Part shown: piece by piece, positions 8,068 to 15,662 of the stretch | Numbering within the stretch: the stretch's first letter is position 1 | How the letters are laid out: each line of letters begins with the position of its first letter | NCBI RefSeq assembly: GCF_024298865.1 | Contig: NZ_CP101161.1 | Coordinates: 2,997,227 to 3,061,226 of the forward strand | Reading direction: 5' to 3' | DNA length: 64,000 nucleotides | DNA from: Halorarius halobius | GTDB taxonomy: Archaea; Halobacteriota; Halobacteria; Halobacteriales; Haloarculaceae | Position numbers and translations under genes: made by a program | Notes under the pieces: model-generated | Database searches by the model: none | Told to the model about the DNA's origin: nothing | What the model saw: the letters and a program-made list of their open reading frames with translations, nothing else

Positions 8068-9330
8068 ATGATATCAGATGACGGAACACCTCACGTAACG
8101 CGTCGCACGCTTCTGGCCGCGACCGGAACGGCCGCCGTCGCGGCGGGAGCCGGCGTCGCTGGGGCACAGGACGCGCCGTACGGCGGCTGGTTCACCGACA
8201 GCACCGGCGGCGCGACGGAGACGTACGACGGCACCGTCGACCGGACCGGCCAGTCGGAGGTGACCGTCGAGGTCGGCGCACAGGGCAACGGTGGTCCGTA
8301 CGCGTTCGCCCCGACGGCGATGCGGGTCGACCCCGGGACGACCGTGACGTTCTCGTGGGTCTCGGACACCCACAACGTGGTCGTCGAGTCCCAGCCCGAG
8401 GGTGCCGGCTGGGCCGGCCAGGAGTCCGTCGAGAACACCGGCTTCGAGTTCTCCCACACGTTCGAGACGGAGGGCGTCTACACGTACTACTGCGAGCCAC
8501 ATCTCTCGCTCGGGATGAAAGGTGCCGTCGTCGTCGGCGACGCCGAGGTCGGCGAGAGCGGCGGCGGCGGGGGCGGTGGCAACGTCCGGCCGGACTTCGG
8601 CGACTGGCTCACCCAGGACGGCGAGCAGGTCGACGGCGGGTTCATGGACGCGCGCGGACAGTCCGAGGTGCAGGTCGAGGTCGGCGCGGACGGCAACGGC
8701 GGGACGTTCGCGTTCGCACCGGCGAACCTCTGGGTCGACCCCGGGACGACCGTCCGGTTCACCTGGACCTCCGACTCGCACAACGTGGTCGTCGAGTCCC
8801 AGCCGGACGGCGCGGGCTGGGAGGGCGAGGAGTCCGTCGAGAACACCGGCTTCGAGTTCTCCCACACGTTCGAGACCGGCGGTATGTACGAGTACTTCTG
8901 TGACCCGCATCTCTCGCTCGGGATGAAAGGCGGCGTCGCAGTCGGCGACGACGTGCCGACCAGGGAAATCTCGACGCCCGCGCCCGCAGGCGGAGAAGGC
9001 GGCGACGGCGAGGGATTCGTCTGGCCCGGCGGCGAGTTCTCGGCCGTCCTGCTCGGGTTCATCTGGAGCGTCGGCGGCCTCGGCGCGTTGCTGTTGCTCG
9101 GCGGCGAGTTCTACCGCGACAGACAGAAGCGCCTCGAAAGCCGGCCGGAGCCGACCGGCCCGCCGACGGAGGCCGCGGCCCCCGAACCGGTGACCGAAAT
9201 CGGCCACGACGAGTACGACCCCGTGGGAACGGCGATTCTCATCGCGGCGTTCTTCCTCGTGCTCGTCGTCATGTGGGTGTTCGTCTACTTCGTCGAGTTC
9301 CTGGGCAACGGTCCGACGGTGCTGGGGTGA
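8068..9330 (+). CDS. Tandem halocyanin fused to oxidase subunit IIa-like helix
   Basis: A 420-residue Tat-exported protein (TRRTLLAATG near residue 11, then an Ala-rich stretch). Two halocyanin (blue copper) domains follow. The first has ligands H102, C142, H145, M150; the second H238, C278, H281, M286; a Gly-rich linker separates them. Two membrane helices end the protein (about 324-346 and 386-410). The last, with DPVGTAIL and a W-x3-VY pattern, resembles the single-helix subunit IIa of Thermus ba3 oxidase (recalled similarity, not aligned). The next two genes encode subunits II and I. I infer a tethered electron donor fused to the small oxidase subunit. Confidence 0.85.
   Translation: MISDDGTPHVTRRTLLAATGTAAVAAGAGVAGAQDAPYGGWFTDSTGGATETYDGTVDRTGQSEVTVEVGAQGNGGPYAFAPTAMRVDPGTTVTFSWVSDTHNVVVESQPEGAGWAGQESVENTGFEFSHTFETEGVYTYYCEPHLSLGMKGAVVVGDAEVGESGGGGGGGNVRPDFGDWLTQDGEQVDGGFMDARGQSEVQVEVGADGNGGTFAFAPANLWVDPGTTVRFTWTSDSHNVVVESQPDGAGWEGEESVENTGFEFSHTFETGGMYEYFCDPHLSLGMKGGVAVGDDVPTREISTPAPAGGEGGDGEGFVWPGGEFSAVLLGFIWSVGGLGALLLLGGEFYRDRQKRLESRPEPTGPPTEAAAPEPVTEIGHDEYDPVGTAILIAAFFLVLVVMWVFVYFVEFLGNGPTVLG
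8421..8930 (+). repeat. Direct repeats inside the tandem halocyanin gene
   Basis: A 48-bp block at 8421-8468 recurs without mismatch at 8829-8876, and a 23-bp block at 8500-8522 recurs at 8908-8930; both are spaced 408 bp apart. They encode the Cu-ligand halves of the two halocyanin domains. Identity extends through synonymous positions. Confidence 0.9.
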
Positions 9331-9336
9331 TTACGC

Positions 9337-9858
9337 ATGGAGATACACAGATTCGAGAAGCGCTGGTTCGCGTTGAGCCTCCTGCTCATCATCGGGTTCA
9401 TCGCGACCATCGTGTACGGTGCGGCGGGCGTCGGCGTGTCGATGATAGACGACGGCGGCGGCCAACTGGACCCCTCCGAGGTCCGGAACGCCGACGGGTT
9501 CTCCAACCCCGGAGTCAGACAGGTCGGTGACGACGCGTACGCGGTGTACGTCATCTCCTACCAGTTCGCGTTCGAACCCGGGTCGGCGGAGCCGATTCGG
9601 GTGCCAGCGGACGCGAACGTCACGTTCCACGTCACCAGCACGGACGTCGTCCACGGGTTCGCCGTCGTCGGAACGAACCTGAATACGATGGTGATTCCCG
9701 GGCAGGTCGCCGAGTTCAAGACCCGATTCGACGAGCCCGGAACCTACGGCATCGTCTGTCACGAGTACTGCGGCGCCGGCCACCACACGATGGCCGGCAC
9801 CATCGAAGTCGTGCCCGCCGACGAGTACGGCACGAACAGCACGGAGGTCGAGAACTGA
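9337..9858 (+). CDS. cbaB: ba3-type cytochrome c oxidase subunit II
   Basis: A 173-residue subunit with one N-terminal helix (about 11-32) and an extracellular cupredoxin domain that carries CuA. All ligands are visible: H106, C141, E143 (backbone), C145, H149 and M152, in TSTDVVHGF and CHEYCGAGHHTM. CuA takes electrons from a small donor, here probably the fused halocyanin encoded just upstream, and passes them to heme in subunit I. The gene starts six bases after the halocyanin gene and its TGA overlaps the next ATG by one base. The single helix and short length match ba3-type rather than aa3-type subunit II. Confidence 0.93.
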   Translation: MEIHRFEKRWFALSLLLIIGFIATIVYGAAGVGVSMIDDGGGQLDPSEVRNADGFSNPGVRQVGDDAYAVYVISYQFAFEPGSAEPIRVPADANVTFHVTSTDVVHGFAVVGTNLNTMVIPGQVAEFKTRFDEPGTYGIVCHEYCGAGHHTMAGTIEVVPADEYGTNSTEVEN

Positions 9859-11624
9859 TGGCACACGCGACCGACACCGAGACGGGGAGTACCGAGGAAC
9901 CGACCGCGACCGACACCGAGGGCCGCCTCGCGTTCGTCGAGCGCTATCCGTCCGATGCACGCGTCGTCCGGTGGTGTTTCGTCGTCGCGTTCGCGGCGCT
10001 GGGCGTCGGCGGACTGTTCGGCCTGATACAGGCACTCCACCGCACCAGCTACTTCCGCGGGTTCGTCTCCTCGGCGGATTACTACACCATCTTGACGGGC
10101 CACGGCGTCCTGCTGGCGCTGGTGTTCACGACGTTCTTCATCGCCGGCCTGTTCACGTGGGCCGCGACCCGGAGCTTCGGCCGGTCGATATACCGCGGCC
10201 GGTTGACCCTGCTGTGGTTCGGGATGCTACTCGTCGGGACGCTCATGGCGGGACTCGCCATCGTCGGTGGCCTGTTCGACTCGATTCCGATGAGCGCGGA
10301 CGTGCTGTTCACGTTCTACGCGCCATTGCAGGCCCATCCCGCGTTCTACGTCGGCGCGGCGCTCATCATCGTCGGGTCCTGGCTCGCGGGCGCGAACTAC
10401 TTCCTCGCGTACCGCGACTGGCGAAGCGACAACCCCGACGCGCGCATCCCCCTGCAGTCGTTCATGGTGCTGACGACGATGCTGATGTGGTACATCGCCA
10501 CCGTCGGCGTCGCCATCGAGGTGGTGGTGTTCCTCATCCCGTGGTCGCTGGGACTCATCGCGGAGGTGGACCCGCTTCTCACGCGAACGCTGTTCTGGTA
10601 CTTCGGCCACCCGGTCGTCTACTTCTGGCTGCTGCCGGCGTATCTGCTGTGGTACACGGTGTTGCCGAAACTCGCGGGCGGTCGGCTGTTCAGCGACGGC
10701 CTCGCGCGCATCGTGTTCGTCCTCTTTCTGCTGTTGTCGACGCCGACCGGCTTCCACCACCAGTATCTCGACCCCGGCATCCCGAAGGGGTTCAAGTTCA
10801 TCGCGATGACGAACACGATGTTTCTGCTGTTGCCGTCGCTGTTGACGGCGTTCACCGTCGTCGCCAGCATCGAGCACGGCGCTCGACAGTTCGGCGGCGA
10901 CGGCTACCTCGGGTGGCTCAAGAATCTCCCGTGGGACGACCCCGCGTTCTCGGGGATGGCGTTCGCGGGCCTGATGTTCGCCGCCGCCGGATTCTCGGGG
11001 ATGGTCAACGCCGGGATGAACCTCAACTACCTCGTCCACAACACGCTGTGGGTGCCCGGTCACTTCCATCTCACCGTCGGCACCGCGTTCGCGCTGACGG
11101 TGATGGCCGGAAGCTTCTGGCTCGTCCCGCAGGTGACCGGCAAGCGCCTCCAGTGGCGGAAGGTGGCGACGCTGATGCCGTACGTCTGGTTCGTGGGGAT
11201 GGTGCTGATGTCGAACGCGATGCACCGCGCCGGCCTGCTGGGTGTGCCGCGCCGCACCGCGGAACCCCAGTACCCCAACACCCCTGGCGCCGAGTTCGCG
11301 GGCGGCGTCGGCGGCATCGGCGAGATGCGCGCCCAGATCGCCATCGGCGGCGTCCTGCTGTTCGTCGCGCTGGCGATGTTCCTCGCCGTGATGGTCCGCA
11401 CGTGGCTCGGGCCGAAGGGTGGCACGCTGGCCGTCAACGGTGAGATTCCCGAGCCGATGACCGCCCCCGAGGAGAGCCCGCGCGTGCTCGACAATCTCCG
11501 GCTGTGGACGGCTCTCGCCGTCCTGCTCGTCCTGCTTGCGTACGCGCTCCCGCTGGTCGGGTTCGCCGCGGACGGCCTGTTCGCGCCCGGGAGCGGCCCG
11601 GTGCCGGCGTGGCTGTTCCCCTGA
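9858..11624 (+). CDS. cbaA: ba3-type cytochrome c oxidase subunit I
   Basis: A 588-residue heme-copper oxidase catalytic subunit of the B (ba3) class with about 13 helices. Metal sites by comparison with Thermus ba3: H82 and H404 bind the low-spin heme, H402 the high-spin heme, and H251, H300 and H301 the CuB. Y255, four residues after H251 in GHPVVYFW, is the expected cross-linked Tyr. It reduces O2 to water and pumps protons through a K-type channel. It is the last gene of the operon; no subunit III follows, as is usual for ba3 enzymes. A small minus-strand gene converges on its end. Confidence 0.95.
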   Translation: MAHATDTETGSTEEPTATDTEGRLAFVERYPSDARVVRWCFVVAFAALGVGGLFGLIQALHRTSYFRGFVSSADYYTILTGHGVLLALVFTTFFIAGLFTWAATRSFGRSIYRGRLTLLWFGMLLVGTLMAGLAIVGGLFDSIPMSADVLFTFYAPLQAHPAFYVGAALIIVGSWLAGANYFLAYRDWRSDNPDARIPLQSFMVLTTMLMWYIATVGVAIEVVVFLIPWSLGLIAEVDPLLTRTLFWYFGHPVVYFWLLPAYLLWYTVLPKLAGGRLFSDGLARIVFVLFLLLSTPTGFHHQYLDPGIPKGFKFIAMTNTMFLLLPSLLTAFTVVASIEHGARQFGGDGYLGWLKNLPWDDPAFSGMAFAGLMFAAAGFSGMVNAGMNLNYLVHNTLWVPGHFHLTVGTAFALTVMAGSFWLVPQVTGKRLQWRKVATLMPYVWFVGMVLMSNAMHRAGLLGVPRRTAEPQYPNTPGAEFAGGVGGIGEMRAQIAIGGVLLFVALAMFLAVMVRTWLGPKGGTLAVNGEIPEPMTAPEESPRVLDNLRLWTALAVLLVLLAYALPLVGFAADGLFAPGSGPVPAWLFP

Positions 11625-11642
11625 GACCCCCCGGCCGTTCTT

Positions 11643-11795
11643 CTACGACACGAACTCCAGCAGGTCGATGCCGATGACGAACAGGATGACGAGAATCACG
11701 ACGGCGAGTGCGACCTTCACGTACCACGGGAACCCACCCGCCCGGGGGTTCGTCCGACCGCTCGACTCCGACTCTCCGTCGACTGCCTGGTCCAT
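11643..11795 (-). CDS. Single-helix small membrane protein
   Basis: A 50-residue ORF starting MDQAVDGESESS: an acidic, Ser-rich cytosolic head, then FPWYVKV and one hydrophobic helix of about 20 residues, ending EFVS. A TATA box 28 nt before the ATG supports it as a real leaderless gene. It faces the end of the ba3 oxidase operon. Its size and topology resemble accessory single-helix subunits of respiratory complexes, but no family could be assigned. Confidence 0.62.
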   Translation of the reverse strand: MDQAVDGESESSGRTNPRAGGFPWYVKVALAVVILVILFVIGIDLLEFVS

Positions 11796-11819
11796 ACCCG
11801 TCGGTAGCCGGCGAGCGAC

Positions 11820-11827
11820 TTAAAAAG
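11820..11827 (-). promoter_or_regulatory. TATA box, single-helix membrane protein
   Basis: CTTTTTAA on the minus strand is centred 28 nt before the ATG at 11795. Confidence 0.6.
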
Positions 11828-11856
11828 CGGCTCCGTGTTTCAGCTGGTGGGAACGG

Positions 11857-12399
11857 TCAGTCGTCGCCCGTGGCCACGCTGTCGGCGAACTTCTCGCGCA
11901 CCTTCCGTATCTTCGGGTCGGCGTTGAACTGGCAGTAGGCGTCGCCGGGGTTGTTCTCGTAGTAGTCCTGGTGGTACGCCTCGGCCTCGTAGAACCGCTC
12001 GAGCGGTTCGACCTCCGTGACGATATCGTCGTCGTAGACGCCCTCGTCTTCGAGGCCGGCGATGAATCGCTCGACGGCCGCCTTCTGGTCGTCGTCGTGG
12101 TACAGTACGATGGAGCGGTACTGGGTGCCCACGTCCGGTCCCTGCCGGTTCAGCGTCGTCGGGTCGTGGACGACGAAGAACACCTCCAGCAGGCGCTCGT
12201 AGCTGATTTTCGCGGGGTCGTACTCGACCTGGACCACCTCGGCGTGGCCAGTCGACCCCGAACAGACTTCCTCGTATGTGGGGTCGTCGGTGTGGCCGCC
12301 GGCGTAGCCGGAGGTGACGCTTTCGACGCCGTCGAGTTCCTTCATCGCCGCCTCCGTACACCAGAAACAGCCGCCGCCGAACGTCGCCGTCTCGGTCAT
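11857..12399 (-). CDS. msrA: Peptide-methionine (S)-S-oxide reductase
   Basis: A 180-residue MsrA that reduces methionine-S-sulfoxide in proteins. GGGCFWCTEA near the N-terminus carries the catalytic Cys (C11) in the conserved GCFW motif, and GTQYRSIVLYHDDDQK is the usual second signature. YHQDYYENNP near the C-terminus is also typical. The ATG at 12399 is preferred over a GTG two codons upstream because a TATA-like box lies 27 nt before the ATG. A repair enzyme for oxidised Met is a sensible neighbour of an oxidase island, but no operon links them. Confidence 0.95.
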   Translation of the reverse strand: MTETATFGGGCFWCTEAAMKELDGVESVTSGYAGGHTDDPTYEEVCSGSTGHAEVVQVEYDPAKISYERLLEVFFVVHDPTTLNRQGPDVGTQYRSIVLYHDDDQKAAVERFIAGLEDEGVYDDDIVTEVEPLERFYEAEAYHQDYYENNPGDAYCQFNADPKIRKVREKFADSVATGDD

Positions 12400-12422
12400 A
12401 CCCACTGGTACGGCGCGGAGCC

Positions 12423-12430
12423 GTTTTTAC
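12423..12430 (-). promoter_or_regulatory. TATA-like box, msrA
   Basis: GTAAAAAC on the minus strand is centred 27 nt before the ATG at 12399. Confidence 0.5.
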
Positions 12431-12472
12431 TCTCCGGCCGCGGTACAAAAACGGCCCCCGACGACGGGGGGC

Positions 12473-12480
12473 AACTATAT
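12473..12480 (+). promoter_or_regulatory. TATA box, ThDP enzyme gene
   Basis: AACTATAT is centred 28 nt before the ATG at 12506. An alternative in-frame ATG at 12479 falls inside this box, which argues against it as the start. Confidence 0.6.
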
Positions 12481-12505
12481 GCCGGTCCCGACGGCAGGGA
12501 GGGGC

Positions 12506-14200
12506 ATGAGCGACAGCTACACGGGCGCGGAGCTGTTCGTCGACGCGCTCGAACAGTACGGCGTCAGCCACGTGTTCGGCAACCCCGGCACGACCGAACT
12601 TCCGGTGATGGACGCGCTCTCTCGCTCCGAGTTGGAGTACGTGCTCGCCCTCCAGGAAGACATCGCCGTCGGGATGGCCGCCGGCTACGCCCAGACCCGC
12701 CGCTACCACTCGCATCACGACGCGTCGGTGATGCCCGCGGGCGTCGTCAACCTCCATATCACGCCCGGCCTCGCACACGGCCTCGGCAACATCTACGGCG
12801 CGGAGTTCGCGGGGGCGCCGCTCGTCATTACGGCGGGGAACCACGAACTCGACTTCCGCCACGAGGAACCGCTGTTGACGGGTGACCTCGAACGGATGGT
12901 CGACCAGTTCTGCAAAGACAGCGCCGAAGTCACCCACATCGACGCGCTCCCGATGCTCCTCCGTCGGGCGTTCCGCACCGCGCTGACGCCGCCGACCGGC
13001 CCGGTGTTCCTCGGCCTCCCGGTCGACGTGATGCTCGAGGAGACGGACGCCGACCCCCAGCGGCTCGGTCCCATCCCGGACGCGGGCGGCGGCGACCCCG
13101 CACAGATAGACGCCGCCGCTGACCACCTCGTCGAGGCCGACAACCCAGTGCTCGTGCTGGGCGACCACGTCGCGCGGGCCGGACAGGAGGCCGTCGACGC
13201 CGCGGTCCGACTGGCGGAGGCGACGGGGGCGCGCGTCCACGGCGAGATACTCGCCTGCGAGGTGAACTACCCGACGACCCACGACCAGTGGATATCGTTC
13301 ATCGGCCCGGACGAGGGTATCGCGTCGATGCTGATGAACACCGACACGCTGGCGTTCGTCGGCACCTCCACGAACACGACTCTGCTCCGCCACGAGAACC
13401 CCATCGTCCCCGAGGACGCGACCACCATCCACGTCTCGCAAGACGCCCACGAACTCGGGAAGAACGACCCCGCGGACGCCGCCGTGCTGGGTGACCCCGG
13501 ACGCATCATGGACGCCATCGCCGAGCGCGTCGAGTCCCGACTGGACGAGGAGACGCGACAGGAACGGCTCCAGTACGTGGCGACGATGAAGCAGTCGCTC
13601 GCCTCGACGATGAAGGACCTCGGCGAGGACGAGAAACCGGAGGGCGACACCCGCGCGTCGAAGGCCGAACTCGTCGACACGATGAGCGAGGTGTGTCCCG
13701 ACGCGTACGTCGTCGACGAGGGCGTCACCTCGAAGTTCGCGTTCCTCACCCGGTTCGACCTCGAGGCCGAACAGTACGTCTCCAACAAAGGCGGCGGCCT
13801 CGGCTACGGTCTGCCCGCCAGCGTCGGCGCGGCCATCGCCGAGTCCCAGACGGACGACCCCCGCGACGTGGTGGGGTACGTGGGCGACGGCTCCTATCTC
13901 TACTACCCGAACACGCTCTACTCGGCGGCCCGCTACGACGTGGACCTCACGGTGGTCGTCCCGGACAACCGCAACTACCGCATCCTGAAGGACAACACGA
14001 ACACGATGCTCGGGGGAACGGACGAGGACCACGAGTTCGTCGGCATGGACTTCGACCCGCACGTCGACATCCCCGCGAACGCCGAGAGCCACGGGGCACG
14101 CGGCCACCTCGTCGAGACGCCCGACGACATCGCCGAGACACTCGAGGAGGCCATCGACGCCTCGGGCCCTGACGTGCTGGACGTGCTCGTCCACGACTGA
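12506..14200 (+). CDS. Thiamine diphosphate-dependent enzyme, benzoylformate decarboxylase-like
   Basis: A 564-residue three-domain ThDP enzyme. The N-terminal Pyr domain has FGNPGTTELP and the activating Glu in LALQEDIAV (E51). A central domain (about 200-350) follows, and the C-terminal PP domain has GDGS at 460-463 leading to PDNRNYR near 487-492 for Mg-ThDP. Members decarboxylate 2-oxo acids or make acetohydroxyacids. The layout and NPGTTELP best fit the benzoylformate or 2-oxo acid decarboxylase branch; no regulatory acetolactate synthase subunit is nearby. The start at 12506 is set by the TATA spacing and a GGGAGGGG just before it. Confidence 0.85.
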   Translation: MSDSYTGAELFVDALEQYGVSHVFGNPGTTELPVMDALSRSELEYVLALQEDIAVGMAAGYAQTRRYHSHHDASVMPAGVVNLHITPGLAHGLGNIYGAEFAGAPLVITAGNHELDFRHEEPLLTGDLERMVDQFCKDSAEVTHIDALPMLLRRAFRTALTPPTGPVFLGLPVDVMLEETDADPQRLGPIPDAGGGDPAQIDAAADHLVEADNPVLVLGDHVARAGQEAVDAAVRLAEATGARVHGEILACEVNYPTTHDQWISFIGPDEGIASMLMNTDTLAFVGTSTNTTLLRHENPIVPEDATTIHVSQDAHELGKNDPADAAVLGDPGRIMDAIAERVESRLDEETRQERLQYVATMKQSLASTMKDLGEDEKPEGDTRASKAELVDTMSEVCPDAYVVDEGVTSKFAFLTRFDLEAEQYVSNKGGGLGYGLPASVGAAIAESQTDDPRDVVGYVGDGSYLYYPNTLYSAARYDVDLTVVVPDNRNYRILKDNTNTMLGGTDEDHEFVGMDFDPHVDIPANAESHGARGHLVETPDDIAETLEEAIDASGPDVLDVLVHD

Positions 14201-14212
14201 CCGACAGAAAGC

Positions 14213-14220
14213 ACTTTACC
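14213..14220 (+). promoter_or_regulatory. TATA-like box, lipoprotein gene
   Basis: ACTTTACC is centred 26 nt before the ATG at 14243. Confidence 0.45.
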
Positions 14221-14242
14221 GGCCCGGAGAAACCGCCGGTCG

Positions 14243-14734
14243 ATGCCTCCCCGCATCGCTCTCCCCGCCCTCCTGAGCGTCGCCCTCCTGACGGCCGGGT
14301 GCGTCGGCGGCCCCGTCGGGTCTGCCGACCAGCCCACGGCGACGACGTTCCCCGGCGGCACGACCGAATTGCCCGACGGCCCGAAGGAGCGACCCGACCG
14401 CCCCGAGACGCTGAACGAGTCGTCCGTCGGCGAGTACGTCAAGACGTTCGAGTACCGGTACGCCTACAACTCGCTACATTACAGCGAACACAGCGAGGTC
14501 CACGTCGAGTGCGAGGTGGATTCCGTCGAACAGCGAGCGAGCGGCTACGCCGCGACCGTCACCTGTTACGGCTACTCGAACACCGGCGGCGACGCCGACG
14601 GAACCGCCTCGCCGACCGTCCTCCACGCGGACTGGGGCTCACAGACGTTCACCTACCACGTCGACGGCGACGCCACCCGTCGGCTGGACGGCGACGGCGA
14701 ACCGACCGGAACGGACGTACCCAACGGCGAGTAG
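14243..14734 (+). CDS. Putative secreted lipoprotein
   Basis: A 163-residue protein with a short hydrophobic leader ending in the lipobox LTAGC (Cys at about 21), followed by a Thr/Pro/Gly linker and a domain with two widely spaced Cys (VECEV and VTCYG) that could form a disulfide. It is therefore likely anchored outside the cell membrane. I recognise no family. Its stop meets the stop of the convergent aldolase gene with no gap. Confidence 0.7.
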   Translation: MPPRIALPALLSVALLTAGCVGGPVGSADQPTATTFPGGTTELPDGPKERPDRPETLNESSVGEYVKTFEYRYAYNSLHYSEHSEVHVECEVDSVEQRASGYAATVTCYGYSNTGGDADGTASPTVLHADWGSQTFTYHVDGDATRRLDGDGEPTGTDVPNGE

Positions 14735-15496
14735 TCAGTCCTCCAACTGGTCGTCCGCGGCGTCCCGCACCTCGCGGTTCCCCCGCTGGAGATGCAGGAA
14801 GTCGACGCCGGCGATGAGGTAGTCGAACCCCATCGACCCGAACCGCTCGAGAGCCTCGGGCGTGCCGCCGAGCGTCCCGACGGGCGTGTCGGCCGCCGCA
14901 CCGGCCGCGAGGATTCGGTCCACTGCCTCGGCGAACCGCTCGTCGTCGAACTGCCGGAAACAGCCGAGGTTCGCCGAGAGGTCCGCCGGACCGACGAACA
15001 GCGCGTCCACTCCATCGACGGCGGCTATCTCTTCGACGTTCTCGAGTCCGGCCTCGGTCTCTATCTGGACGAGAAGCACCGTCCGTTCGTTGGCCGTCTC
15101 GAAGTAGCCGTCGAGGTCACGGCCGTAGTCCGACGCTCGGGCGGCGGCGACGCCACGGTCGCCCTCGGGCGGGTAGTTCGCGGCCCGGGCCGCCTCGCGA
15201 GCCTCGGCGGCGCTCTCGACCATCGGCACCATCACGCCCGCCACGCCCAGGTCGAGCAGACGCTTGATGGCGCCCACGTCGTTGTCGAGCGCGCGGGCGA
15301 GCGGTACGGCCTCGCCCGGTGCCGCCTCGACGGCCCGCACCTGGTTCGCTATCGTCTCCGTGCCGTTGGGCGCATGTTCGGTGTCGAGCATCAGGAAGTC
15401 GAACTCGGGCGCGGCGACCTCGGCGACGGCGGGGTCGGACAGCGACACCCACCCGCCGACGAGCGGGTCGCCCGCTCGGAGTCTCTCGTGGAACAT
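14735..15496 (-). CDS. HpcH/HpaI-family aldolase
   Basis: A 253-residue class II pyruvate aldolase of the HpcH/HpaI family. MLDTEHAPNG supplies the Asp/His pair near 38-41, LAR the substrate Arg (about 68), QIET the metal-binding Glu (E146) and GPADLSANLG the second metal ligand (D172). Such enzymes cleave 4-hydroxy-2-oxo acids to pyruvate and an aldehyde; the natural substrate here is unknown. A TATA-like box lies 26 nt before the ATG. The 34-bp hairpin repeat separates it from the GlcD-type gene on the same strand. Confidence 0.88.
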   Translation of the reverse strand: MFHERLRAGDPLVGGWVSLSDPAVAEVAAPEFDFLMLDTEHAPNGTETIANQVRAVEAAPGEAVPLARALDNDVGAIKRLLDLGVAGVMVPMVESAAEAREAARAANYPPEGDRGVAAARASDYGRDLDGYFETANERTVLLVQIETEAGLENVEEIAAVDGVDALFVGPADLSANLGCFRQFDDERFAEAVDRILAAGAAADTPVGTLGGTPEALERFGSMGFDYLIAGVDFLHLQRGNREVRDAADDQLED

Positions 15497-15518
15497 ATCC
15501 GAAACGCGAGCGCGGGGG

Positions 15519-15526
15519 AGAAAAAG
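15519..15526 (-). promoter_or_regulatory. TATA-like box, HpaI aldolase
   Basis: CTTTTTCT on the minus strand is centred 26 nt before the ATG at 15496. Confidence 0.45.
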
Positions 15527-15551
15527 CCGCGGTCGAGCGTCCGTGTGTCAG

Positions 15552-15662
15552 TAGTCGGCGATTGACATGACGCCGACACCCTTAGTCGTCGGCGATTGGC
15601 ATGACGCCGACACCCTTAGTCGTCGGCGATTGGCATGACGCCGACACCCTCAGTCGTCGGCA
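15552..15662 (-). repeat. 34-bp tandem repeat with hairpin in each unit
   Basis: Three 34-bp units (15552-15585, 15586-15619, 15620-15653) plus the start of a fourth. Units 2 and 3 differ at one position, unit 1 at a few. Each carries GTCGGCG and CGCCGAC arms (7 bp) around a 10-nt loop, complete in units 2 and 3. The last unit overlaps the TGA and final codons of the GlcD-type gene, so the array looks like serial duplication of that gene's 3' end. It could act as terminator hairpins before the aldolase gene. Confidence 0.85.

Noticed and set aside
12314-12505. Longer N-terminus for the ThDP enzyme
   Set aside because: It overlaps the divergent msrA gene and both promoters; the TATA box at 12473 would lie within the coding region.
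12506-14200. Acetolactate synthase large subunit (ilvB)
   Set aside because: No ilvN/ilvC neighbours, and the N-terminal NPGTTELP resembles the benzoylformate decarboxylase branch more.
15552-15662. CRISPR array
   Set aside because: The units are contiguous with no unique spacers, only about three copies and no cas genes.
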